DNA of 64,000 bases from Liquidambar formosana (taxonomy: Eukaryota; Streptophyta; Magnoliopsida; Saxifragales; Altingiaceae). The DNA is taken from positions 41,104,792 through 41,168,791 of the forward strand of contig CM077821.1 in NCBI GenBank assembly GCA_039720395.1. The letters are read 5' to 3'. This document shows positions 46,870-57,834 of the stretch, piece after piece. The notes below the pieces were generated by a model. It did not search any database and was not told the origin of the DNA. It worked only from the letters and a program-made list of their open reading frames with translations. A program made the translations under genes and the position numbers. The first letter of the stretch is position 1, and every line of letters starts with the position of its first letter.

Positions 46870-49538
46870 ATGTCTTCCTTTTACGATATTAGGGAAAACC
46901 CTGCAAAGGTAGCAGAGTTTAGGGCCTTATACGGCTTTGAAGACGGGAAGTTCAGCTTCCGCTTTGCTGAGCCTGGGGAGGATGTCTTTAGGTCAGACGC
47001 CAAGGATGGCCTCCCTGTTCCCATTGCTGCCTTCATGGAGGGTGGAGTTCGCGTCCCCTTCCCTGACCTCTTCAATGACTTCCTCCTCTACTGTGGGATA
47101 GTCCCTACCCAGCTAGGGCTGAACTCCTTTAGGATCATCTTGGGGGTTCACGTCCTTAACCAGCTGCTAGGGACTTCTGTTGGAGTGCGGGAGATACTCC
47201 ACCACTACAAAATCTGTACCTTTAAAAACAAACGCGATGTTTACCTCTCCCTCAAGCCCAGGAAGAAACCCTTTGTCACTCACATCCCGGACTCCAACCC
47301 AGGAGCTCATGACATTGTGGTCTTCGTGTACGGGCCTGTGGATGGGACTCTCCCCCCTGATCCTCCCATCATTCCTCGAGAGAGAGGCTCTAGCTGTAAG
47401 AAATCAGCGATATCATTTTGCTTCTTTCTGTTTTATACGATCTCGATATGAATATTGGATTTCTCACTGATACATATGTCATGTTTCCTTCTAGCAGCTC
47501 CTCACGCCAACGAGCCCGCTGACAAGCTGAACGAGGAGGATATCGAGAAGCTGCTCGGATATCAAGTCAGCCAACGCTGCCGTTCGGTTGAAACCTTGCT
47601 CAACTACCACGCGAGGTACCAGACTTGGGGGAAGGCGAGTTACCCCCATTGGGAGCAGCCTGACGACGAGCTGACCCGCGTGGTGGAAGAAGAGGTTAAA
47701 AGAGGAGAGCAAGAGGGAGAGGAAGAAGAGGGGATCCGCCTCCGACCTAAAGAGGAGGAAGCTGAGGAGATTAAGCCCTCTGACAAGACGGCTTGCCGCG
47801 CCCCCTTTGTCATTGAGAGCTCCAGCTCTGAGGAGACCGTCTCCCAAGCCATGGAGAGGAGAGGCTCCCGTCCCCCCCTCGCCAAGAGACAAAAAACAGA
47901 CTCCGGCAGCCAGAGGACCAAGAAAGACTTTGGGATGAATTTGAGGGCTCTGGTTGCTGAGAGAAGGGCGGCGGAGAAAGAGGCCCAAGAAAAGAAGGCT
48001 GCTGAGCAGAAGCAGCAGCAGCAGAATCAGCAGCAGCAGCAACAGGGGCAGAATCAGCAGCAGCAGAGAGCTGACAAGACTGCTGCTGCTGCTGCTCCTG
48101 GGTCTGGTCGGGATGGCGGCAAGAAGTCCACTGACCCCAACAGTGGCAAGCTCATGTCAAGCGCCATGAGGGGGCAGGATGTGGACAGGCCCCAGGCGCC
48201 CGAGGTTACCGGGAAAGGGAAGGCTCCCTTGATTCCTCCTTCAAAGCCCCGGAAGCCCTCTACAGTCCCCGAACAGCAACTCGCTGTGCAAGGGCCTGGG
48301 CTAGGAGGTGCCAATGCCCCGGAGGCCGGAGGTGGGAGCTCCCTTTCCCGTGCTGAGATGTTAGCCAAATTCCCCGAGGTGTGTCTTTGCTTTTTTCGGT
48401 TTCATAATTGTCCCATACTCAAAAATCTATGACAGATTCTGACTAACTTTATGTTTCATCACATGTCTGCAGTTCCCCGTACCCAAAGATAAGGATGTTA
48501 CCAGCTCCTTTTCTGCGGAATACAATTTCAAGCAGCTGGGGAACCCCATGAGGTTGCTGGCGGATATGGAGCACTTCAGGAAGAAGTCCGCCCTCGACAA
48601 CCTTCGCTTCGGGTTTACCAGTCTTTACCGAGTAGGTTCCATTCCCTTGTCGTTTCGATTATTTGTTGTTCAACCCGATCTCTGACTTGCTGATGTTTGC
48701 GTAGGGCTGCCAACAAATCCTGCTGGCAGGCGACCGCTTCGAGGCGGAAGATAACAAGCTGCAGCTCGAGCTCGCCAAAGTCCGGAGTGAGTATGATCAG
48801 AAACTAGGGGAGGCTGAGGCCAACTGTTGTGTGGCTATGTCTCAGCTTCAGAAAGTAAAATCTGAATGCGAGACCTTCAAGTCCACAGCCGAGAGCGCCG
48901 TCAGCAAACTGGAACTCACGAGGAAGGACTATGCAGATTTGGAGGCCGAGCTGAGGAAGACGAAGGATACCCAGGACGAGCTAGCCCGGGAGAAGCGCGA
49001 GCTGGCGAGGAAGGTCCGGGGGCTGGAGGCTGAGGTAGAGAAGGAGAAAGCCTCCGTGGAGAAGGCGGTGGCTGAGGAGAGGGAAAGCGTGAAGGCTTCC
49101 CTCGTTGGGCAGTTGACCACCGAGCTCGAGGTCACCTACAGATTCGCGTGGGAGACCTTGGTCGAGTTGGCATCTGCCCAATTCCCTAGCATTGCCAACA
49201 TTCCCTTCGAAAGGAGGGATATTCCCGCGGATTACAACCCCGAGGGAGGTGATGTCGGGGAAGCTGATATGGAGGTTGCAGGCGGCGATGAGGCCGGGGA
49301 GAACGATCCCGAGGTCATGTCTCAGCCTAATGCCACCATTGAAGCCGAGAGGGTCATTGACGCCACCAATGACACTTCAGCCACTGCCAATGGGGATCAA
49401 CTTGTAAATCCAACGGGAAGCACCACGGAGGTTACCCCTGATCTTCCTCAGACTCCCGTGGTCCCGCCTGCCTCTACTGATCCCGTCGCGGCTCCCGAGG
49501 TCATTGCTCCAGCTGCCGGGAACTCGGGGGAGAAGTAG
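46870..49538 (+). CDS. Antisense ORF (aORF) of Tat element, four exons, 800 residues, intact
   Basis: Exons: 46870-47395, 47495-48378, 48473-48631 and 48705-49538, together 2403 nt with every junction in phase. The N-terminal region (about 50-175; VPFPDLFNDFLLYCGIVPTQ, KPRKKPFVTH) resembles the plant 'putative gypsy type transposon' (Transposase_28-like) family. An acidic stretch follows at about 240-270, a Gln-rich run at about 347-365, Pro-rich linkers, and in the last exon a long Glu/Lys/Ala coiled coil (about 530-690) with an acidic Pro-rich tail. It runs opposite to gag-pol, between integrase and the 3' LTR, as in other Tat elements. The function is not known. Unlike gag-pol it has no stop codon. 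It could be expressed from its own leader. Confidence 0.8.
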
Positions 49539-49854
49539 CTACTTAGGTTTTTTCTTTTGTTTTTTCTTTTTCATTGTTTCTGGCTGAGTGCCCCACTTTG
49601 TATAGACCATTGTAATATTCTTTCTATTGGAATGAAATACACAATTTTTCCTTACCGTGTGCATATACGTCCTTTATTTTTATGATGGCTGCCTGTTTGA
49701 ATGTACTCTCGGGATAAAGCCCCTTGTGGATGTGTGTGCACTATTGATTAGCGAAAATGATTAGACCCAATCTGATCACGGGCTTCAATTTGCGGAGAGA
49801 TAGACCTGAGTATCTGTTGGTCCTTATGTACTTTAGACCTATCGCTAGGTATGT

Positions 49855-50180
49855 TGTTGCGTTGAGCCTGTTCTTAGGCGAGTCCTCGTTGTGAACCCAT
49901 TCTTAGGCTCGGTGTGCTCAAGCCATTTATTAGGTGAGACTTATGCCCATTCTTAGGCAGCTTTGCTTGGACCCGTTCTTGGGCAAGACTTTGTTTTTAA
50001 CCCATTCTTAGGTTTAGCGTGCTCAAGCCATTTATTAGGTGAGACTTGTGCCCATTCTTAGGCAATTTTGCTTGGACCCGTTCTTGGGCAAGACTTTGTT
50101 TTTAACCCATTCTTAGGTTTAGCGTGCTCAAGCCATTTATTAGGTGAGACTTGTGCCCATTCTTAGGCAATTTTGACTTC
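49855..50180 (+). repeat. Higher-order tandem repeat, 105 bp made of four ~26-bp units
   Basis: The units ACCCATTCTTAGGTTTAGCG, AGCCATTTATTAGGTGAGAC, CCCATTCTTAGGCAATTTTG and ACCCGTTCTTGGGCAAGAC alternate in fixed order. The 105-bp set is repeated about two and a half to three times (for example TTTTTAACCCATTCTTAGG at 49992 and again at 50098). It sits past integrase in the 3' untranslated zone of the Tat element. Confidence 0.85.
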
Positions 50181-50291
50181 GGCTCGTTGTTGGGGAAAAT
50201 GCCTTTCGCTCGAACGATAAATAAGCGATAACATTTCTGAATAACCTCTGAACTTGTATTGAGTAACCATTGAATGTAATTACAACTTTGG

Positions 50292-51155
50292 TTATCGGTA
50301 AAACAATCTTAGATTAGCTATATTAACTGATCTCGGAAGTTCTTGTCCAGTCTCCAAGCTCTTTAGTCTGTACGAACCTGTACCCCCGATGTGGATGACC
50401 TCGTAAGGACCTTCCCATGTTGCCCCGAGCTTCCCATCAGTAGGATTTCTGGTTCCGGCGTTGACTTGTCTGAGTACCAATTCTCCAATATTGAACTCCC
50501 TCGATTTTATTCTTCGGTTGTAGTATTTTTTCAGTTCTTGTTGGTAAGATGGTATTTTAATTCGAGCCCTTTCTCTTCTTTCTTCTGCCAAATCCAGATC
50601 TTGAGACAGAACCTGATCATTTGTTGCCGCATCATAAGATTCGGTTCTGAGACCTGGTAGACCCAACTCTGTTGGTATAATTGCTTCCATTCCATAGGTC
50701 ATGGAAAATGGAGTTTCCCCAGTGGATCTCCTCGGAGTAGTTCGATATGCCCATAGTACGGAATGCAGCTCGTCTGGCCAAGACCCTTTCACATTGTCTA
50801 GCCTCCTTTTTATCCCTGCGACTATAATCTTGTTGGTTGCCTCTGCTTGACCATTGCACTGCGGGTAACTCGGATTAGAATACCACCATTGAATTCCCTG
50901 TTCTGCACTGAATTCCTGAGTTCTTTTACTGTCGAACTGAGTTCCGTTATCCGATACGAAGGCTCTTGGGATCCCGAAGCGCGTAATAATATTTTCCCAA
51001 AGGAATTTGATAATATCGGAATCTTTAATCGAAGCAAATGCGACAGCCTCTACCCATTTAGTAAAGTAATCAGTTGCAACGAACAAGTACTTCCTATTCC
51101 CCGAGGCTGTGGGTAATGAACCCACAAGATCTAACCCCCACTGTGCAAAAGGTCA
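50292..51155 (-). pseudogene. Tat element integrase region
   Basis: The integrase core is readable with all three catalytic positions: Asp19 in ATDYFTKWVEA, Asp59 in FVSDNGTQF and Glu95 in NGQAEATNK, numbered from the Met at 51125, with the DD35E spacing. A C-terminal segment (LVLRQVNAGTRNPTDGKLG) follows, without a chromodomain. A TGA at 51153-51155 separates it from the upstream pol frame, although the frame is the same, so this copy of pol cannot be translated through. Confidence 0.9.
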
Positions 51156-53630
51156 TGGACTGGATATGGGATGCAACTCCTGAGCAGGCTGGTGTATCTT
51201 GTCGGCAAACATCTGATACTTTGAGCATTTTCTCACATACCTGATAGCGTCCCTCTGTATGTACGGCCACCAGTAGCCCTGAGTGTTTGCCCTATGGGCT
51301 AATGATCTTCCCCCTGCATAACCCCCACATGACCCCTCGTGGAGTTCAGTCAGCAGGTCTATTACTTGGTCTAGGTGTACGCATTTCAGGTATGGTCCCA
51401 TGTAGGATCTTTTATAGAGAGAGCCTGACGGGGATAACCAAAAACGAGCTGACTTGGCGCGAATTCGGTAACCCTGATTGCGATCCTCGGGTAGTTCTTC
51501 CCTCTGTAGATAGGCAACTATCTCGTCCATCCAGCTCGGTGTCGAGGACTGAACGTCCGAGATAAGCTCTTCTGTCTCGATGCTGGGCTCTTGCAATATT
51601 TCGACATTTATGGTTCGAGGGGTGTCTGTTTCCAACGCTGCAGCCAGGGCAGCCAACCCGTCTGCATGTCTATTCTGATCCCTCACAAAGTGTTTGAACT
51701 CCACACTGGTGAATTTTGCAGCTAATTCCCATACCTTGTGCATGTACGCAGCCATTCTTTCATCTTTGGCTTCATATTCTTTGTTCAGCTGGTTAACCAC
51801 TAGCCTGGAGTCACTGTATACTGTCAACTCTTTTACCCCCATTGCCTGGGCCATCCCAAGTCCTGCCACAACTGCCTCATATTCTGCTTCATTGTTTGAG
51901 GCTGGGAACATAAGCCTGACTGCTTGTTCGATGATTTCTCCTTCGGGATCTGTCAGCACAATTCCCAGACCTGCCCCTTTCGCATTAGATGCACCATCCA
52001 CTTTGAGCTCCCATCTCTTCCTCTTCTCTGTGTTTATATTGCCCCTCCCCCCCAGTTCGGGCAGAGAGGATTTTATTGCTGTCTGTTCTGAACTGGAAGT
52101 AGGATCAGCGAATTCGGCAAGAAAATCAGCCAATATTTGCCCCTTAATGGCAGGTCGGGGCTGGAAGTGAATGTCGTAAGCGTTGAGTTCTACCCCCCAC
52201 TTTGAGACCCGTCCTGACAAGTCAGCTCTGCGGAGCACATCTTTGAGTGGATAGTTTGTGAGGACAATGATGGGATGAGATTGAAAGTAGTGTTGGAGTT
52301 TTCTTGAGGCTGTGACAAGGGCTAGGATTAATTTTTCAAGGGGCAGATAACGGGTTTCAGCATCTAATAGTGTCTTGCTAATATAATAGATTGGCGCTTG
52401 AGTGAGGTCGCACTGGGCTAAAAGAACGCCACTGAGTGCATGAGCTGAAACAGTAAGATAGAGGTAAAGAGTTTCCCCGTGGTAAGGGTGGGTCAGGGTG
52501 GGGAGTGTTTCTAAATGAGCGACTAACTTTTGATAAGCTTCTTGACACTCTGTGTTCCATCCCGAGTTAGTGCTCTTTTTCAGTATCTGAAAGAATGGAT
52601 GGCATTTGTCTGATGACCTCGAGATAAATCTGCTGAGCGCTGCCACCATCCCGTTCAACTGTTGAACATCCCTGACCGTTGTTGGTGTACGGAGGGTTCT
52701 TATCGCCTCAATCTTACTTGGATTTGCTTCGATCCCCCTTCTCGAGACCAAGTGACCCAGGAATTTTCCCGAACCTATTCCAAATGAGCTTTTCTTCGCA
52801 TTTAACTTCATCCCGTACTCCCTGAGTCGGGCAAAAGCCTCAGTTAGGTCTGCCAGGTGGTCTTTCTCTGAGTTGCTCTTAACAATAGTGTCATCAACGT
52901 ACGCCTCAAGGTTTTTGCCAATCAATCCTTCAAACATCCTGCTAACAAGACGTTGGTAGGTGGCCCCTGCGTTCTTCAACCCAAATGGCATTACCCTGTA
53001 GCAGTACGTTCCTCTAGGAGTAATGAACCCCGTCTTGTCTTGATCATGTTCTGCCATAGGAATTTGATGGTAACCCGAGTAGGCATCAAATATACTCAGT
53101 CTCTCATATCCTGAGATAGAGTCTATGAGTTGGTCAATCTTAAGCAAGGGGAAACTGTCCTTAGGGCACACTTTATTGAGGTCCGTAAAATCGATGCAAA
53201 CACGCCAGTCCCCTGTCTTTTTTCTAACACATACGGGATTGGCCAACCAACTCGGGTATTTTACCTCTCTGATGAACCCTGCTTTCAAAAGCTTATCAAC
53301 CTCGGCAGAAACTGTTTCGGCTCGATCGTCTGACAACCTTCGTTGCTTCTGAACCACTGGCTTGTAATTTGGATTAACTTGCAACTCATGAGTGATAATC
53401 CTGGGATCAATTCCTGGCATTTCGTGGGGTGACCAAGCAAATACATCAATGTTATTTTTCAAAAATTCAAACAGCTCTGCTGCGTCGGCTTCACTCAGTG
53501 ATCTTCCTATCCAGAAAAACCTCTCTGGATTATCAGGATTGATTATCTTCTTCACTAGCTCCTCACCTGTCCTGTCTGCAGGCTCCAGAGCCTTTTCTTC
53601 TACTCCGGGCCGCTCTCCCTTTCGTTGCTA
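51153..53630 (-). pseudogene. Tat element reverse transcriptase and dual RNase H region
   Basis: Within an 800-residue open stretch starting at 53555 are: the reverse transcriptase fingers (ADWRVCIDFTDLNK-like, about 115-128), the catalytic YVDD (219-222), a first RNase H-like domain with TVSAHALSGVLL (about 368-379) where the usual catalytic Asp is missing, a second archaeal-type RNase H with Asp520 in KVDGASN, Glu558 in NEAEYEA and Asp582 in YSDSR, and an H2C2 zinc-binding region. The degenerate first and intact second RNase H is typical of the Tat lineage. It is closed by TGA at 51153-51155 and separated from the upstream part by TAG at 53628-53630. Confidence 0.92.
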
Positions 53631-56213
53631 TAAGGGAACCTCATCAACCTTAGCTTTTTTCTTTTGCTCTGACTCCTGCCTCGGGGCTTTAGCCTTGCCA
53701 GTTCCCGAACTGGAGAGGCGTGGGACCCTGGACTTCAGTTTGTCCTCTGAGGGTGCTGAGTGGCCCGCATACTCCGCCAGAAAACATTCCCTGGCTGCTG
53801 CCTGGTTTCCTTTTATCTCCATGATCCCTTCTAGGCCCGGGAACCTGATGGATTAGTGGTAGGAGGACGGGACAGCCTTTATGGCATGAATCCAGGGTCG
53901 CCCGAGTATCACATTATAAGCTGACCTCTCCTAGATTACCACAAATGTTTCCATGGATTGCACTGGCCCTGCCCGAACTGGGAGCGTTATCTGTCCCAGT
54001 GGGAAAGTCATGTTGCCATTAAAAGCTTTCAGGCTGACGTGATAAGGCTTTAGGTCGGAGTCCTTCAGCCCGAGTTGACTAAATAATTTCTGGAACATGA
54101 CATTCACCGATGCCCCGTTATCCACATAAACTTTGCCCACATCGTAGTTTCCTATGAGCATGCGAACAACCAGAGCATCGTTGTGCGGGCAGCGCACCGT
54201 CCCATCAGTTTCGGCATCTCCGAAGAAAAGCAGTTTCTCTCCATTTTCACCCTCACTTTGAGGTAGTAGAACTGGTTCATCCCCAATATCACTGACTTCT
54301 GCCTCTTGACAAGCCATTCTGTACTGCGCCCTGAGCTGGCTGGTCGACAGAGCGGTTTCCTCATATCCTCCGGTGATCATATCAATTCTCCAGAGGATCT
54401 TTGGCTGAGTTGATTGAGGAGCCCTATTCTCGGGTTTTTTCTGTTCAGATGGCTGTCCTTTGTTTTTTCGGACTATAAATTCATCGAGTTTTCCTTCCTT
54501 AGCCCAAGCCTCGAGGTTGTATTTCAGAACCTTACAATCCTCTGTTCTATGGCCATGATCCTTGTGGTAATTGCAAAACAGCTTCTTATTTCTCTTCTCG
54601 GGCTCCGCGAACATAGGTCGAGGTTTCTGGAAGAAATCCTTGTTCTCCAATGCCTTCATCAACTTGTAGATGGGGAGAGTAAATACAGTGAAGATGGCCT
54701 GATTTGGATTGGTGGGTGGCCTGGATTTCTCTCCTCGGGGGTTGTTTCTAAGAGGCCTAGAGTCTTTCTTTTTGTCATCTTTTTCATTGGCTTTGGTAGG
54801 CTGCGGGGTGTAGAAATCATCCAACTTCGAATAATTGGCTACAGTGGAGAGTAGTTTGGCTAGGTTTCTGGAGGGATTAACAGTGAGCTCCTTAAAAAGA
54901 GGTGATGGCTTCCTCAACCCGAGACGAAACAAATCCATTGCATTCTTCTCAATAGGGTCGTCAATCTCATTGTAGACCTCCCAGAACCTCTGAGAGTATT
55001 CCCGAAGTCCTTCCCCATCTTTCTGTTTCAGCTCGTATAGGTTCTACATAGTCCTCGGGAATTTACAGCTAGTGATGAACCTCTTCTTAAACAGCTTGCT
55101 CAGTTCGTGCCAGCTGTCAATAGATTCATCTGGGATCTTGGCCCACCACTTAAGAGCCACCTCCCCCAAACTCATAGGAAATATCTTACAGAGGAAACCT
55201 TCATTTCCAGCATATAATGACATACGTTGCAAGTAATAATTCAAATGATGATTGGGATCTATTGAAAGAGAGTAAAGAGTAAAAGTTATCTCGGAATACC
55301 CTCGTGGGATTGGGACCCGTTGAATCCACCGTGTGAATGGACTTCGAGCCACAGCAATGCTCTCAGGTCTTTCTCCCCCTCTACTCTGGTTACCCCGGTG
55401 TCTCTTGGAGGCTTCTTCCTCGTTTCTTTCGCGCCTGGGTGACCGAGAGCGCTTTCTACTTGTCGTCCCCGTACTTCTTTCCCCTCCTCTTTTAGGAGAT
55501 CGTGACCTGTGATAGCGTCTCTCATCTCTGCGAGCTTCGTTCCCAGAACGCACGTGAGAACGAGGCCTTGGGTGGTCCTCATTCCACCTTCGTGCATGAT
55601 CTGAACGCCTTGAACTGCGCTCAGGGGACCTCTGAATCAACGCATGATGTTGTTCATCCCCCCTTCCTGAGTGCCTCGGTTCTGGGCCAGTTAATCGTGG
55701 CTCTTCGTCGCGTCTGCTACGGTGGTGATGGTGAGAGGCCCCAGGCCTGGGTGAGCTCTCCTGATGCCTAGTGCGACGGAGTGGACTGGTTTGGCTAGCC
55801 TCCTCAGCGACAACATTGACTCCCCGGGGGGCAAAAGTTCGCTGAAGGTAGCGGTGGTAATTCTGCTCTGCAGTTAGCTTTGCGAGCTGCGCCGATTGAA
55901 TCTCCGATTGCATTGTTGCAATGAGTTCCACCACCGCCGCTGGGTTGGGGTTGTTGGTCACTGCCCTGTCAAACGCAGCTTTGAGAACAGGCTGGTCATC
56001 CAGAGAATGTAGAACAGCAGACATTTCAGGGGAGATTTGATGTTGCTGAATCGGAGGAAGCTGACTAGTCCCCACCGCAGGTAATGGTGGGTTTGTCTGC
56101 GAAGGCTGGGTTTCTGCTCGTTTCCCAGCATCGCCTGTAATGGCTTGGTCTATGCGAGTAAAGTTCGCTCCAGATCTGGTTCGCCAATAGGTAGGCGGAG
56201 GTGGTGTAGCCAT
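53628..56213 (-). pseudogene. Tat element gag and protease region
   Basis: From MATPPPPTYWRTRSG at 56213 the frame runs through an Arg/Ser-rich basic region and the gag domain (FPMSLGEVALKWWAKIPD), a CNYHKDHGHRTEDC zinc-knuckle variant near 54575, and an aspartic-protease site VDNGASVN near 54122. Stops in the same frame lie at 55044-55046 (TAG), 53931-53933 (TAG), 53853-53855 (TAA) and 53628-53630 (TAG). There is no frameshift. Each of these stops can arise by a single C-to-T change on one strand. Confidence 0.9.
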
Positions 56214-56228
56214 CTTATCGCGATGGTT

Positions 56229-56244
56229 CCCACAGACGGCGCCA
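56229..56244 (-). other. Primer-binding site of the Tat element
   Basis: On the minus strand, TGGCGCCGTCTGTGGG follows the LTR end after a short AATT spacer. The first nine bases fit the 3' end of plant tRNA-Asp. Positions after that diverge. The location directly inside the 5' LTR supports it. Confidence 0.8.
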
Positions 56245-56247
56245 AAT

Positions 56248-56952
56248 TGTACGGGGTAAAAAATCTGCTCCCCGAACTACGTGTTGAAGGTGGAGCTTGC
56301 TCCCTCGCCTGGACCTGCAATCACAAGCTAGGAAAAAATGGGTCAGAGGGTAGGCCAAGGTGGGTTTTGGCCGTGCCCTCTCCAATGCTTAAGTCAGAAA
56401 GTTGTCGTGGGGAGAATGAGGCAAGGAAGAAGATGAATCTCAGAGAATTAGGGTACTGTAGCTTACCAAATTAGGCTGTATCGTATTCTTTTTATACCCA
56501 CCTGTACGGACTGACCATGTGAGGTCAGGTAACTGCTTTGGTTAGGTCAGATCTGACCATGGTTTACCCATAACCGTCTGACCATAGTTTGCTGATCATG
56601 GTTGGCCAAGGAATCATGGTTTCTAGTAACCGTTGTGTCAGGAATTACAGCTGCTGGGACAGTTTTGGACTGTAGTAGGATTTGGATTGTAGTGTGAGTC
56701 ATAAGACAGGTGTCCCGAGATGAAAACCAGGTCCCAAGCTGGAACATCACGTGCTTTGCAGCAGGTCCTACCGTGCGGTATTAACCACGTGTCAAGTGAT
56801 GTGATTTAACCCCTTGCCCCAAGCTGGATCGTAGGAGGTGAATCACGTACGCTGTGGTTAGCCTGGTTGAACAGTCTTCGCCACGTGTCAGCTTTTCTGA
56901 ACTGAACCTTCCATCCCGAGCTGGAACCTCGGTTCAGAGATATTTCCACACA
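56248..56952 (-). repeat. Tat element 5' LTR (right copy)
   Basis: 705 bp, the same length as the left LTR, with 12 mismatches to it by my reading (11 transitions, 1 transversion) and no gap. On the minus strand it starts TGTGTGGAAATATCTC and ends in CCGTACA. Confidence 0.92.
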
Positions 56953-57316
56953 CAATATATACTTTTTTTTTTTCCAAAGCTAACTGGATAAAAATGATAA
57001 ATTCACTAAGATTCCAGATTTACTATCCACAAAGATAAATAGAGCTCAAATTGATTAAGAATTATTTTCCATCGAAACAAATGGAACCTAAAGTTGCTAC
57101 CCAAAACTATCTTGGGCGTGTATCAAGACTAATACAAATGTGCTGGGATAAGTCAAATTGCATGTATGCCAGTATGTGGAACAGGATTTGGTACGGATTA
57201 TGCCATTAAAGCCTTCAAAGGAAAATAAGAACAATGAAAATGAAAACAAAAGGGAAATCATGAAATTTATTAAAAAATACAAATAAAAATAAATAAAAAG
57301 GGGGATAAAATCTTAC
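56953..57316. other. AT-rich spacer between Tat LTR and SWIM gene 2
   Basis: This should be the intron downstream of the SWIM exon. I find no coding exon, terminal repeat or RNA gene in it. The first five bases after the LTR are CAATA. Confidence 0.5.
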
Positions 57317-57834
57317 TGCCTGGGATGAAAGAAATCAGGAGAAGATTGCCATCGCTTATGTGTCTCTTTGGGATTGCTAGATTCTTCCACAGTGCCAAAC
57401 TTTGCATTTTTTGTTAACCTCTTTAATATATACTTCTCTGGAATCATCTCAATGTGCAAACACCTAAGAACTTTTAAAGCATGGCAACACAAAATTCCAG
57501 CAAACTCAAATTTCTTGCAGCTACAGTCCACTATGCCATCAAGTGGCACTGCAGTAACTTCATGCTGTCTAGAATGATAATACGCAAGTTTGGGCTTAAA
57601 GAACCGATAGGATTTTCCAACTTCGTAATTAAAGACCAGACCTCTATGATCAACAGTTTCATCAAGAACATCAACATTAAGAGATCTCAACTTTTTATAT
57701 TCATCGTGAAAAATACAAAAGACACTTGGCAAATAAACATCCCTCGCATGCATCAACAAAGGCGCATCAGCCAGAGTAGCTTCCATGTGCTCGCCATATT
57801 CAGAATCCATTTCACCATCACTGCTACTTGCCAT
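57317..57834 (-). CDS. FAR1-related SWIM zinc-finger protein, second copy, first exon
   Basis: An open exon starting at ATG 57834 (MASSSDGEMDSEYGEHMEAT) with DAPLLMHARDVYLPSVFCIF, FHDEYKKLRSLNV, the SWIM finger VDCSCKKFEFAGILCCHALK (about residues 107-126) and EKYILKRLTKNAKFG. It matches the first exon of the left SWIM gene across its length. A donor CA|GTAAGA lies at 57317/57316. The following exon is not found: the next 360 bases are AT-rich, and then the Tat element begins. The gene is therefore either truncated by the insertion or ends shortly after the exon. No MULE-type domain is present. Confidence 0.7.

Larger units (their letters stand above)
45209..56952 (-). mobile_element. Tat-type Ty3/gypsy LTR retrotransposon, 11.7 kb, defective
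   Basis: Two 705-bp LTRs bound the element. On the minus strand the order is LTR, primer-binding site, gag, protease, reverse transcriptase, two RNase H domains, integrase, a tandem-repeat zone, an antisense ORF and LTR. The dual RNase H, the absence of a chromodomain and the antisense ORF between integrase and 3' LTR are known marks of the Tat lineage. The gag-pol frame is one continuous frame of about 5.9 kb with five stops and no frameshift. The two LTRs differ at 12 positions by my reading, 11 of them transitions. The flanks (GAAAT left, CAATA right) do not form a target duplication. It lies between two FAR1-like SWIM genes. Confidence 0.93.

Noticed and set aside
47491..48368. Antisense open frames opposite antisense-ORF exon 2
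   Set aside because: They are low-complexity Leu/Ser shadows of the Gln/Glu-rich exon.
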